Part shown: in pieces, positions 16,362 to 23,723 of the stretch | How the letters are laid out: each line of letters starts with the position of its first letter | How positions within the stretch are numbered: position 1 is the stretch's first letter | Assembly (NCBI GenBank): GCA_001298555.1 | Contig: LJCW01000362.1 | Coordinates: 1 to 32,897 of the forward strand | DNA: 32,897 bases | Origin: Actinobacteria bacterium OV450 | GTDB taxonomy: Bacteria; Actinomycetota; Actinomycetes; Streptomycetales; Streptomycetaceae | Direction of reading: 5' to 3' | Notes under the pieces: generated by a model | Told to the model about the DNA's origin: nothing | The model's input: only the letters and a program-made list of their open reading frames with translations | Databases searched by the model: none | Translations under genes and position numbers: made by a program

Positions 16362-16945
16362 CCCCGCCCTCCCTGCCCCACCAGGCGCCGCCCCCCGACG
16401 AGGGCGCCGCGCCGCCCCCGGTGGAGGACCGGCGGCACGTCGTCAGGCGCCGCTGGATCACCGCGATCATCATCCTGCTGCTGGTCGGCGTGCCGGCCGG
16501 ATACCTCGCCGTGTCCGCCCAGCAGAGCCGGGAGAGCGGCCGCGACAAGGCCGCCAAGGTCGGAGCGACCAAGGTGCGCCCGGGCTGGCCCTCCAAGGTG
16601 CAGCGCAGCATCTACGAGGTGCCGATCCCGCCGAAGGCCTGGCGGGTCGGGTTCCTGGAGACCAACAACTGGCGCACCAGCCGGCTGTACGTGCAGTTCG
16701 CGGTGACCCCCGCCGACCTGGACGCCTTCCTCGCCGAGCTCGGCACCAGCCGGGCCGGGCTGACCCGCGAGGTCTCCATCGGGGCGCACGACGCCGCGGT
16801 AGCCGGCTGGAGCTGGGGCCCGGACAACGCCTGGTACGGCACCACCCTGGAGCAGCCCGGCCCGCGCCCCACCCGGGACGTCACGGTCGACCTCACGGAC
16901 CCGGCGAAGCCCAGGGTCTACGTGGTGTCCACGGCGGTCCCGTAG
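16358..16945 (+). CDS. Small membrane-anchored protein of unknown function
   Basis: The product has 195 residues. The GTG overlaps the kinase stop and has GAGGGGGG upstream. A Pro-rich cytoplasmic segment (1-25) and a basic patch (RRHVVRRR) precede one transmembrane helix (about 33-52, ITAIIILLLVGVPAGYLAV). The rest (about 55-195) should lie outside the membrane and contains an FAVTPADLDAFLAELGTS-like segment and a Trp-rich stretch WSWGPDNAWYGTT. I do not recognise a family with a known function. Translational coupling to the kinase puts it in the sugar operon; it could be an accessory to the transporter, but this is only inferred from position. Confidence 0.82.
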   Translation: MTPPSLPHQAPPPDEGAAPPPVEDRRHVVRRRWITAIIILLLVGVPAGYLAVSAQQSRESGRDKAAKVGATKVRPGWPSKVQRSIYEVPIPPKAWRVGFLETNNWRTSRLYVQFAVTPADLDAFLAELGTSRAGLTREVSIGAHDAAVAGWSWGPDNAWYGTTLEQPGPRPTRDVTVDLTDPAKPRVYVVSTAVP

Positions 16946-16947
16946 AC

Positions 16948-16971
16948 GTACCCGTACCCGTACCCGTACCC
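16948..16971 (+). repeat. Hexanucleotide repeat, (GTACCC)x4
   Basis: Four perfect head-to-tail copies of GTACCC, starting 3 bp after the upstream stop codon and ending 36 bp before the next start. Perfect copies suggest recent slippage and possible variation in copy number between strains. Confidence 0.9.
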
Positions 16972-16995
16972 CCTCCGCCCCGCCGCGCCCGCCGC

Positions 16996-17001
16996 TAGCC
17001 T
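16996..17001 (+). promoter_or_regulatory. -10 box for a leaderless mRNA (MBL gene)
   Basis: TAGCCT ends 6 nt before the ATG at 17008, and no Shine-Dalgarno sequence is present. No convincing -35 box is seen. Confidence 0.5.
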
Positions 17002-17007
17002 GGGATC

Positions 17008-17640
17008 ATGAAGCTCACCAAGCGGCTGCACTCCTGTGTCCAACTGGAGAAGGACGGGCGCGTGCTCGTCATCGACCCGGGCGCGTTCAGCGAGCCCGGC
17101 GCGGGGCTCGGGGCCGACGTCCTGCTCGTCACGCACGAGCACCCCGACCACTTCGACGAGGGCCGGCTGCGGGCCGCCCTCGACACGAACCCGGCGGCCG
17201 CGCTGTGGACGCTGCGCAGCGTCGCGGAGCGGCTGGCCCCGGCGTATCCGGGCCGGGTGCACACCGTCGGCCACGGAGACGCCTTCAGCGCCGCCGGGTT
17301 CGAGGTCCAGGTGCACGGCGAGCTGCACGCCGTGATCCACCCGGACATCCCGCGGGTCACCAATGTCGGCTACCTCGTGGAGGGTTCGCTCTTCCACCCC
17401 GGGGACGCGCTGACCGTGCCCGAGGTGCCGGTGGACACCCTGATGCTCCCCGTGCACGCGCCCTGGAACAAGGTCGCCGAGGTGATCGACTACCTGCGCG
17501 AGGTCAAGCCGCGCCGGGCCATCGACATCCACGACGCCTACCTCTCGGACATCGCCCGGCCGATCTACGACCACGCCCTGGCCGCACTGGGCGGCACCGA
17601 ACACGGGCGGCTCGCCGCCGGGGACGCCGCCGAACTGTGA
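17008..17640 (+). CDS. MBL-fold metal-dependent hydrolase, UlaG-like
   Basis: The product has 210 residues. The metal motif THEHPDHFD supplies His43, His45, Asp47 and His48; further metal-site residues are likely His133 in HAVIH or a neighbour, Asp in HPGDA and His in DIHDAY. The short form and the motif spacing match the UlaG/Lactamase_B_3-like branch rather than glyoxalase II. It should hydrolyse a small ester or phosphodiester; the substrate is unknown. The ATG is used without a ribosome site and lies 6 nt after TAGCCT. It precedes exonuclease III, which has its own leaderless-type promoter. Confidence 0.85.
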   Translation: MKLTKRLHSCVQLEKDGRVLVIDPGAFSEPGAGLGADVLLVTHEHPDHFDEGRLRAALDTNPAAALWTLRSVAERLAPAYPGRVHTVGHGDAFSAAGFEVQVHGELHAVIHPDIPRVTNVGYLVEGSLFHPGDALTVPEVPVDTLMLPVHAPWNKVAEVIDYLREVKPRRAIDIHDAYLSDIARPIYDHALAALGGTEHGRLAAGDAAEL

Positions 17641-17657
17641 CTGTCGGTGCCGGGCGG

Positions 17658-17663
17658 TAGGTT
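17658..17663 (+). promoter_or_regulatory. -10 box for a leaderless mRNA (xthA)
   Basis: TAGGTT ends 7 nt before the ATG at 17671; no ribosome site is visible. Confidence 0.5.
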
Positions 17664-17670
17664 GGTCGGC

Positions 17671-18456
17671 ATGCGTATCGCCACGTTCAACGTCAACTCG
17701 ATCACCGCCCGGCTGCCCCGTCTGCTGGCCTGGCTGGAGAGCTCCGGCACCGATGTCGTGTGCATCCAGGAGACCAAGTGCTCCGCGGAGCAGTTCCCGC
17801 ACGCGGAGCTGCGCGAGCTGGGCTACGAGTCGGCCGTCAACGCCACCGGCAGGTGGAACGGCGTGGCCCTGATCTCGAAGGCCGGCCTGGACGACGTGGT
17901 CATGGGCCTGCCCGGCGGGCCCGCCTACGAGGGCGTCCAGGAGCCGCGGGCGATCTCCGCCACCTGCGGCGGAGTGCGCCTGTGGTCGGTGTACGTGCCG
18001 AACGGCCGCGAGGTCGAGCACGACCACTACGGCTACAAGCTGGACTGGTTCCGCGCGCTGACCACCGCCGTCTCCGAAGACGCGGCCGGGCCGCGCCCGT
18101 TCGCCGTGCTCGGCGACTTCAACGTGGCCCCCACCGACGAGGACGTGTACGACCCGGCGGTCTTCGAGGGCCTGACCCACGTGACCCCCGCCGAGCGCGC
18201 CGCGCTGGAGGCACTGCGTGCCGCGGGCCTCTCCGACGTGGTGCCGCGCCCGCTCAAGTACGACCGCCCGTACACGTACTGGGACTACCGCCAGCTCGCC
18301 TTCCCCAAGAACCGGGGCATGCGCATCGACCTGGTGTACGGGAACGAGCCCTTCGCCAAGGCCGTCACCGACGCCTACGTCGACCGCGAGGAGCGCAAGG
18401 GCAAGGGCGCCTCGGACCACGCCCCGGTCGTCGTGGACCTGGCGCTGGACGCATAG
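17671..18456 (+). CDS. xthA: Exodeoxyribonuclease III / AP endonuclease
   Basis: The product has 261 residues, the standard length. It cleaves DNA at abasic sites and removes blocked 3' ends in base excision repair. It shows the EEP-nuclease order: MRIATFNVNSITARL with the conserved Asn7, the Mg-binding Glu34 in CIQETK, VYVPNG, GDFNVAPTDEDVYDP with the catalytic Asp/Asn pair, the segment PYTYWDYR and the terminal catalytic SDHAPVV. All are intact. The ATG at 17671 fits the conserved N-terminus exactly. A hairpin follows the stop. Confidence 0.94.
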   Translation: MRIATFNVNSITARLPRLLAWLESSGTDVVCIQETKCSAEQFPHAELRELGYESAVNATGRWNGVALISKAGLDDVVMGLPGGPAYEGVQEPRAISATCGGVRLWSVYVPNGREVEHDHYGYKLDWFRALTTAVSEDAAGPRPFAVLGDFNVAPTDEDVYDPAVFEGLTHVTPAERAALEALRAAGLSDVVPRPLKYDRPYTYWDYRQLAFPKNRGMRIDLVYGNEPFAKAVTDAYVDREERKGKGASDHAPVVVDLALDA

Positions 18457-18469
18457 CCGGTCGCCGGGC

Positions 18470-18503
18470 GGATCCCGCGCGCCCTGTGGCCAGCGCGGGA
18501 TCC
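18470..18503. terminator. Hairpin terminator after xthA
   Basis: Perfect 11-bp inverted repeat GGATCCCGCGC (18470-18480) / GCGCGGGATCC (18493-18503) with a 12-nt loop, 13 bp after the xthA stop. Confidence 0.78.
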
Positions 18504-18522
18504 TGGTGCCAGGCTGGTCCGT

Positions 18523-18963
18523 ATGAACATCCCCTTCCTGGACCACTGGCTGAACCGGCACCAAACGGAACGGGGTGCGGGACTGGCCGCCGCCCTCGCG
18601 GACGATCCGGAGAACGTCAACGAGTTGTTCTCGGAATGCGAGATGCTGCGCGTCCACGCGCGGGCGGCCGGACTGGAACTCGACGAGAGCCCGGCCTCGT
18701 TGGAGGCGCTCGACCAGCTGATGCCCCGCTGGCGCCGGGACCCGGAGGTGGTGCCCTGGCTCGGCAACGACGCGGGTTTCTACCTCGGCACTGTGATCAT
18801 CCGGACCAGGCTGGGCGCCGCCTGGCAGGTCTGGCCCAACGGCCAGCCGGTGATCCGCCTGGCCTCGGGCCGCGAGCTGAACGTGGTGGAGTCGGGGGTG
18901 TCGTGGGCGATGACGGGGTCCCCCGAGCTGTCCCAGGCGTACGCCGAAGCCTCGGAGGGCTGA
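18523..18963 (+). CDS. Conserved actinobacterial protein, DUF6278-like
   Basis: The product is a 146-residue soluble acidic protein without signal peptide or membrane helix. The N-terminal half is helical (NIPFLDHWLNRHQTERG... ENVNELFSECEMLRVHARAAG); the C-terminal half looks like beta strands (YLGTVIIRTRLGAAWQVWPNGQPVIRLASGRELNVVE). I recall this pattern as the streptomycete family DUF6278, but have no function for it. No ribosome site precedes the ATG; CAGGCT (18510-18515), 7 nt upstream, could be the -10 box of a leaderless mRNA. Confidence 0.82.
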   Translation: MNIPFLDHWLNRHQTERGAGLAAALADDPENVNELFSECEMLRVHARAAGLELDESPASLEALDQLMPRWRRDPEVVPWLGNDAGFYLGTVIIRTRLGAAWQVWPNGQPVIRLASGRELNVVESGVSWAMTGSPELSQAYAEASEG

Positions 18964-19011
18964 CCTCCCACGCGCCCCGTTCGATGTTTATGTCGCCTTT
19001 AGGCGTGTCGA

Positions 19012-19029
19012 GCGGAAGCGCCCTTCCGC
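19012..19029. terminator. Short hairpin after the DUF6278-like gene
   Basis: GCGGAAG (19012-19018) / CTTCCGC (19023-19029), perfect 7 bp with loop CGCC, about 50 bp after the stop. It could equally be part of the old control region of the vestigial gene that follows. Confidence 0.5.
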
Positions 19030-19082
19030 CGCTGGATAGTTTGCGCTGACCTCGACACTCCGACAGGTGGGCAGGGCAGCGC

Positions 19083-19130
19083 ATGGCCGTCGATCCGTTG
19101 ATCGAGCTGCGGAACGTCAACAAGCACTGA
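19083..19130 (+). pseudogene. Vestige of an amino-acid ABC transporter ATPase (GluA-like N-terminus)
   Basis: The ATG at 19083 opens MAVDPLIELRNVNKH and is closed by TGA after 15 codons. This is the characteristic N-terminal start of glutamate/polar amino-acid ABC ATPases, in which the next residues lead into the first beta strands and, some 25 residues later, Walker A. Nothing of the remaining about 240 residues is present in any frame nearby. I read it as the 5' stub of a deleted transporter operon. Confidence 0.6.
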
Positions 19131-19139
19131 GGGGGGCCG

Positions 19140-19268
19140 ATGAAGCGCACCCGCGGCGCGCTGCCGCGCACCTGGGAGACGGCCAGGAAGCGCGGCCGCC
19201 CGGTGGTCGGCGCGGAGGAGCGCCCCGCGCCGGAACCCGGAACGGTGCTGCCGGGCGGTTCACGGTAG
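19140..19268 (+). other. 42-codon frame after the ATPase stub, possible operon remnant
   Basis: The ATG at 19140 follows GAGGGGGGCC and opens 42 codons (MKRTRGALPRTWETARKRGR..., then Pro/Glu-rich), ending at 19268. The basic then Pro-rich sequence would suit the cytoplasmic C-terminal tail of a permease, perhaps the last gene of the lost operon, but this is a guess; it may be chance. The rest of the gene-free stretch 18964-19394 holds only two hairpins and the ATPase stub. Confidence 0.3.
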
Positions 19269-19296
19269 CTCCGAAGAGCCGCCCCGTCCGGCAGCA
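19246..19296. terminator. Hairpin at the end of the presumed operon remnant
   Basis: TGCTGCCGG (19246-19254) pairs with CCGGCAGCA (19288-19296), and inside it GGGCGG can pair with CCGCCC, giving a long bulged stem that overlaps the end of the 42-codon frame. Confidence 0.45.
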
Positions 19297-19394
19297 GCCG
19301 CAGATCACTGCTCGCGCAGAGGTACCGAGGAGTACGAGGGATCGGTGCACGGCGAGGAGAAGGTCAGCTGCGCCGGTGGGGTCGTGCTCGTGGA

Positions 19395-20606
19395 TCAGCC
19401 GTTCTGCGGCGTTCCGCTCAGGGCGCTCTTGGCCTTCCACTCGTCCCAGGACAGGTTCCACTCGCCGTAGCCGTTGCCGATGTCGGCCTTGCCCTTGGAG
19501 CCTTCGCCGGAGACCTCGACCAGGTCGCCGACCTGGGCTTCGGCGAAGAGGGCCTTCGCGTCGGAGTCGCTCATCCCGACACAGCCGGAACTGGTGTTGG
19601 CGCGACCGAAGTTGGCGGTGTTCCACGGCGCTGCGTGGATGTACATGCCCGACCAGGTCACCCGCATCGAGTAGTCGACCATCTTGTCGTAGGAGTCGCC
19701 CAGGCCCACCGTCTGGGAGTCCATCCGGATGGTGCCCTCCTTGGTCATCAGCACCATCTTCCCGAGCCAGGAGGCCTTCTTGCCGCCGGGCGTGCCCGCC
19801 GAGACCGGGATGGTCTTCACCGTCTGGCCGTCCTCGGTCACCGTCATCTTGTGGGTGTTCAGGTCGACCTGGAGACGGCGGTCCTTGCCGATCTTGAACT
19901 CGGTGTTGTAGTCCTTGACGAACATCCCGCCGCCCTGGCCCGAGTCCACCCCGTTGAGGTTCATCTCGACCTTGACCTCGGTGCCGGACTTCCAGTAGTC
20001 CTTCGGCCGCCAGTCCACCCGGTCGTTGCCGGTGTAGTCCTTGAACCAGCCCCAGGAGCCCTCGGTGTTGTTCGAGGTGGTGACCTTCAGGTGCTTCTCG
20101 ACCTCGGCCTTGTTCTTCACCGGGTTGTCGAAGACGATCGAGACCGGCTGGGCGACGCCCACCACGCCGTTCGCCTTGCCCGGGTTGATCGTGACCTTGT
20201 TGACCTTGTCCGCGGCGACCGTCTTGAACTGGGCGTTCGCGCTCTGGCTGTCGGTGTTCTGCGCCTCGACCTTGTACTCGGTGCCCGGCGAGGCGTTGCG
20301 CTCGGAGGTCCACGTCCTGCCGTCGTCGGCTATCTTGCCGGGCAGTTCGTTGCCCTTGCCGTCGGACACCTTCACCAGGGCCAGCTTGCCCTCGGCGAGG
20401 GTCACCTTCACCGGCTCGCCGGGCTTCGCCTGATCGCCCGTGAGGTTCACGGAGATGGCCATGTCCGGCTTCTTCTTCATCTCCCCCTTGCCGGAGTCGG
20501 TCCCGCCGCCGCTCCCGCCCGAGCATGCGGTCAGCGCGGCGGCCATGAGTGCGGTCCCGGCCAGCATGGCGTGGCGACTGCGTGCGATACGGCGTGTGCG
20601 GCTCAA
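19395..20606 (-). CDS. L,D-transpeptidase lipoprotein with Ig-like domains
   Basis: The product has 403 residues and forms 3-3 cross-links in peptidoglycan outside the membrane. The TTG at 20606 has GGAGGGG 5 nt upstream and opens a lipoprotein signal peptide (MSRTRRIARSRHAMLAGTAL) ending in the lipobox LTAC with Cys28. A longer upstream frame lacks a ribosome site. A Gly/Ser linker and two Ig-like modules (about 48-265) follow, then a YkuD domain (about 275-395) with the catalytic signature HAAPW...SSGCVGMS; the nucleophile is Cys342. This plan matches mycobacterial LdtMt2. It is divergent from the femX-like/murJ operon, so cell-wall genes occupy both sides of the intergenic region. Confidence 0.93.
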   Translation of the reverse strand: MSRTRRIARSRHAMLAGTALMAAALTACSGGSGGGTDSGKGEMKKKPDMAISVNLTGDQAKPGEPVKVTLAEGKLALVKVSDGKGNELPGKIADDGRTWTSERNASPGTEYKVEAQNTDSQSANAQFKTVAADKVNKVTINPGKANGVVGVAQPVSIVFDNPVKNKAEVEKHLKVTTSNNTEGSWGWFKDYTGNDRVDWRPKDYWKSGTEVKVEMNLNGVDSGQGGGMFVKDYNTEFKIGKDRRLQVDLNTHKMTVTEDGQTVKTIPVSAGTPGGKKASWLGKMVLMTKEGTIRMDSQTVGLGDSYDKMVDYSMRVTWSGMYIHAAPWNTANFGRANTSSGCVGMSDSDAKALFAEAQVGDLVEVSGEGSKGKADIGNGYGEWNLSWDEWKAKSALSGTPQNG

Positions 20607-20822
20607 CGAAACCCCTCCAAGTAATGATCGATCGCAAAAGGAGATGCGAACGGCACGACTGTAGGTTGCGCAATCCGCCGAAAAGATTCGTCCGCCTCTT
20701 GTGACGTGCACCGCAGCAAAACGGTCATCGTCCGGTCACAATCGCCGCGCACCGCGGTCATGGACACCTGTGAGAGTCCTGTGCGTCCCGCTTCCCCGGA
20801 CGTACAGGAAGGCCGATCCGCC

Positions 20823-21992
20823 GTGTGCGCACTGCTCGTGACCCCCGCTCACCGAAACCAGTCCCCGGACCGGGAACTGAGCGTGCGTTCCCTGTCCGTT
20901 CCGGAATACGAGGCCTTCCTTTCGCGAAACCGGAATGCCAGCTTTCTCCAGTACCCGTCCTGGGCCGCAGTAAAGGACCAGTGGCGCTCGGAAAGGGTCG
21001 GATGGCACTACCCGGACGGGCAGGTGGCCGGCGCCGGACTGGTCCTCTACCGCCAATTCCCCGGCACCCGGAAATACTTCGCCTACCTCCCCGAGGGTCC
21101 CGTCGCCGACTGGTCCGACCCGCACATCGACCGGTGGCTGGAGCCCCTCAAGCGCCACCTTCGCGCGGCCGGCGCGTTCGCCGTCCGGATCGGGCCCACG
21201 CCCGCCTACCGCCGCTGGGACGCCGCCGCCGTCAAGTCCGCCACCGGGCCCGGCCGGCAGGTGTCCGACGTGCTCGCCACCGAGGTCGACCCCGTCGGCG
21301 CGGCCCTCGCCGACCGGCTGCGCACCCGCGGCTGGACCCGCTGCGGAGGCGAGGACGACGGCGACGCCCAGCCGCGCCACGTCTTCCGCGTGCCGCTCGC
21401 GGGCCGCTCCGTCGACGAGCTGTGGTCCGGCCTCAACCAGGAGTGGCGGCGCAACGTGCGCAAGGCCGAGAAGGCCGGCGTGGAGACGGTCCTCGGCACC
21501 GCCGCCGACCTGCCCGAGTTCTACCGGCTGCTGCGCATCACCGAGGAGCGCGACGGCTTCCGCCTGGGCCGCGCGCTCTCCTACTACCAGCGGCAGTACG
21601 AGGCCCTCAACGCCGAATCGCCCGGGCGGATGCGCCTCTACCTGGGCATATACGAAGGCGAGATCCTCGCCGCGCACACCATGATCGTGGCCGGGCGCCG
21701 GGTCTGGTACCAGACCGGCGCCTCCGCCGACCACCGCCGCGAGGTCCGCCCCAGCAACGCCCTGCAGTGGCGCATGATGCGGGACGCCCACGGTCTCGGG
21801 GCCGACGAGTACGACATGCGCGGGGTACCCTCCACTCTCGACCCCGACGAACGATCTTTCGGGCTGCTGCGCTGGAAGCTCGGCACCGGCGGGCAGGTCG
21901 TCGAAACCCTCGGCGAGTGGGAGACCCCGATGGACGGATACACCAACACGGCCCTGTACAAGGGCTTCCAGGCCTACATGGCCCGCCGGTGA
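20823..21992 (+). CDS. FemX-like peptidoglycan bridge aminoacyltransferase
   Basis: Enzymes of this family use aminoacyl-tRNA to add the first residue (Gly in Streptomyces) of the interpeptide bridge to lipid II, at the inner face of the membrane. With the GTG at 20823 (GGAAGG upstream) the product is 389 residues. A twin acyltransferase (GNAT/FemAB) fold is indicated by FLQYPSWAAVKDQWRSE near the N-terminus, the segment SGLNQEWRRNVRKAEKAGV, YYQRQYEAL, the stretch LAAHTMIVAGRRVWYQTGASADHRR and ALQWRMMRDAHGLGADEYDMRG. The start is uncertain: the conserved part begins only at about residue 21, and a GTG at 20883 would give a shorter protein. The murJ start overlaps its stop (GTGA). The amino acid added cannot be told. 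Confidence 0.88.
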   Translation: MCALLVTPAHRNQSPDRELSVRSLSVPEYEAFLSRNRNASFLQYPSWAAVKDQWRSERVGWHYPDGQVAGAGLVLYRQFPGTRKYFAYLPEGPVADWSDPHIDRWLEPLKRHLRAAGAFAVRIGPTPAYRRWDAAAVKSATGPGRQVSDVLATEVDPVGAALADRLRTRGWTRCGGEDDGDAQPRHVFRVPLAGRSVDELWSGLNQEWRRNVRKAEKAGVETVLGTAADLPEFYRLLRITEERDGFRLGRALSYYQRQYEALNAESPGRMRLYLGIYEGEILAAHTMIVAGRRVWYQTGASADHRREVRPSNALQWRMMRDAHGLGADEYDMRGVPSTLDPDERSFGLLRWKLGTGGQVVETLGEWETPMDGYTNTALYKGFQAYMARR

Positions 21993-23716
21993 CCACCACC
22001 GACACCCGGCCGGCCCCCGGCCCGTCCGCCGGCGGCGCGTCCGCCGACGGCCCGGCACGGCCGGCACCGGCGAAGACGTCGGTGCTGCGCAGCGGCGCCC
22101 TCATGGCCGCCGGCTCGATCGTCTCCCGCGCCACCGGCTTCGTCCGCTCCGCCGTCGTCGTCGCCGCACTCGGCACCGGGCTGCTCGGCGACGGCTACGC
22201 CGTCGCCAACACCGTCCCGAACATCCTGTACATGCTGCTCATCGGCGGCGCGCTCAATGCCGTCTTCGTCCCCGAGCTGGTCCGGGCCGCCAAGGAGCAC
22301 GAGGACGGCGGGGCCGCCTACACCGACCGGCTGCTGACCGCCTGCACCGCGGCGCTCGTCGTACTGACCGCCGTCGCCGTGCTCGCCGCACCGCTGATCG
22401 TCTCCGCGTACACGCCCTACACCGGCAGCCAGGCGAGCACCACCGTCGCCCTGGCCCGGTACTGCCTCCCGCAGATCCTCTTCTACGGCCTGTTCACCCT
22501 GCTCGGCCAGGTCCTGAACGCCCGCGGCCGGTTCGGCGCGATGATGTGGACCCCGGTCCTCAACAATGTCGTGATCATCGGCGTCTTCGGGCTCTTCCTC
22601 CACGTCTCCCACGGCGCGGCGGACGGCCTGACGGCCGCCGATACCCGCCTGCTGGGCCTGGGCACCACGGCCGGCATCGTCATCCAGGCCCTCGCCCTGG
22701 TCCCCTCGCTGCGCTCCGCCCGCTTCCGCTGGCGCCCCCGCTTCGACTGGCGCGGCCAGGGCCTGGCCCGCCCGCTGCGCAACGCGGGCTGGCTGGTCAT
22801 GCTCGTCTTCACCAACCAGATCGGCTACTGGGTCGTCACCCGGCTCTCCACCGCCACCGGACACCGCGCCGTGGAGGCCGGCCTCGCGGGCGGCGCCGGG
22901 TACACCGCCTACAGCAACGCCTACCAGCTGTGGATCGTCCCGCAGGGCATCATCACCGTCTCGCTCGTCACCGCCCTGATGCCCCGGATGAGCTCGGCGG
23001 CGGCCGAGGGCGACCTCGGCGGCGTCCGCCGCGACGTCTCCTACGCGCTGCGCTCCAGCGCCGCCCTCGTCGTCCCCGCCGCCGCGCTGTTCGCCGCGCT
23101 CGCCCCCTGGATCATGGGCAGCGTCTTCGGGTACGGGCGCACCGGCGCCGCCGACATCGAGGTCATGGCGGGCATGCTCGTCGCCTTCGCACCCGGCCTG
23201 ATCGCCTTCTCCGGGCAGTACGTCCTCTCGCGCGCCTTCTACGCCCTCTCCGACACCCGGACCCCGTTCTTCCTGAACCTGGTCATCGCCGGCCTGAACG
23301 CAGGCCTGTCCGCCGCCGCCTACGTCCTGCTGCCACCGCGCTGGGCGGTCACCGGCATGGCCGGCGCCTACTCCGTCGCACTGTTCGCGGGCCTCGCGGT
23401 GACCGCGTACACCCTCTCCCGGCGGCTCGGCCCGCGCACGGGAACCCGTACCGAACGGCGCACCACCGCCGCCCGCACCCACCTTCGGCTGCTGACCGCC
23501 TGCCTGCCGGGCGCCGCCGCCGGGTACGCGGCCGCCCGGGCCGCCGACGGCCTCGGCGACTTCGCCGCGATCGGCGCGGGAACCGGGGCCCTCGCACTCG
23601 TCGTCGTACTCCTCGCCAGGCCGCTGGGCCTCACCGAGATCACCGATCTGCTGGACTCCCTGCGGCGCAAGACCAGCCGGCAGGACGATCCGAAGTCGGC
23701 GAAACACCCTGGATAA
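21989..23716 (+). CDS. murJ: MurJ/MviN-family lipid II flippase
   Basis: It carries lipid II across the cytoplasmic membrane for cell-wall assembly. The product has 575 residues from the overlapping GTG. About 30 Pro/Ala-rich residues precede the MOP-superfamily core of about 14 helices, beginning SGALMAAGSIVSRATGFVRS. Family features are the Arg in RATGFVR, PNILYMLLIGGALNAVFVPEL, the LARYCLPQILFYGLFTLLGQVLNARG segment and the cytoplasmic-gate FALSDTRTPF-like stretch (FYALSDTRTPF). The first helices and conserved charges are all intact. Streptomycetes usually have another murJ near the replication origin, so this may be a second copy specialised with the femX-like gene. Its TAA stop lies inside the -10 box of the next gene. 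Confidence 0.92.
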   Translation: MTTTDTRPAPGPSAGGASADGPARPAPAKTSVLRSGALMAAGSIVSRATGFVRSAVVVAALGTGLLGDGYAVANTVPNILYMLLIGGALNAVFVPELVRAAKEHEDGGAAYTDRLLTACTAALVVLTAVAVLAAPLIVSAYTPYTGSQASTTVALARYCLPQILFYGLFTLLGQVLNARGRFGAMMWTPVLNNVVIIGVFGLFLHVSHGAADGLTAADTRLLGLGTTAGIVIQALALVPSLRSARFRWRPRFDWRGQGLARPLRNAGWLVMLVFTNQIGYWVVTRLSTATGHRAVEAGLAGGAGYTAYSNAYQLWIVPQGIITVSLVTALMPRMSSAAAEGDLGGVRRDVSYALRSSAALVVPAAALFAALAPWIMGSVFGYGRTGAADIEVMAGMLVAFAPGLIAFSGQYVLSRAFYALSDTRTPFFLNLVIAGLNAGLSAAAYVLLPPRWAVTGMAGAYSVALFAGLAVTAYTLSRRLGPRTGTRTERRTTAARTHLRLLTACLPGAAAGYAAARAADGLGDFAAIGAGTGALALVVVLLARPLGLTEITDLLDSLRRKTSRQDDPKSAKHPG

Positions 23717-23717
23717 T
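23712..23717 (+). promoter_or_regulatory. -10 box overlapping the murJ stop codon
   Basis: GATAAT (23712-23717) contains the murJ TAA stop (23714-23716) and ends 6 nt before the ATG of the response regulator, which has no ribosome site. It fits an internal promoter giving a leaderless mRNA. Confidence 0.5.
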
Positions 23718-23723
23718 GACCGG

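Noticed and set aside
20825..21988. Arg/Pro-rich open frame running into murJ, which would make a 963-residue protein
   Set aside because: It is the +2 shadow of the FemX-like gene; the GTG at 21989 gives the normal MurJ start.
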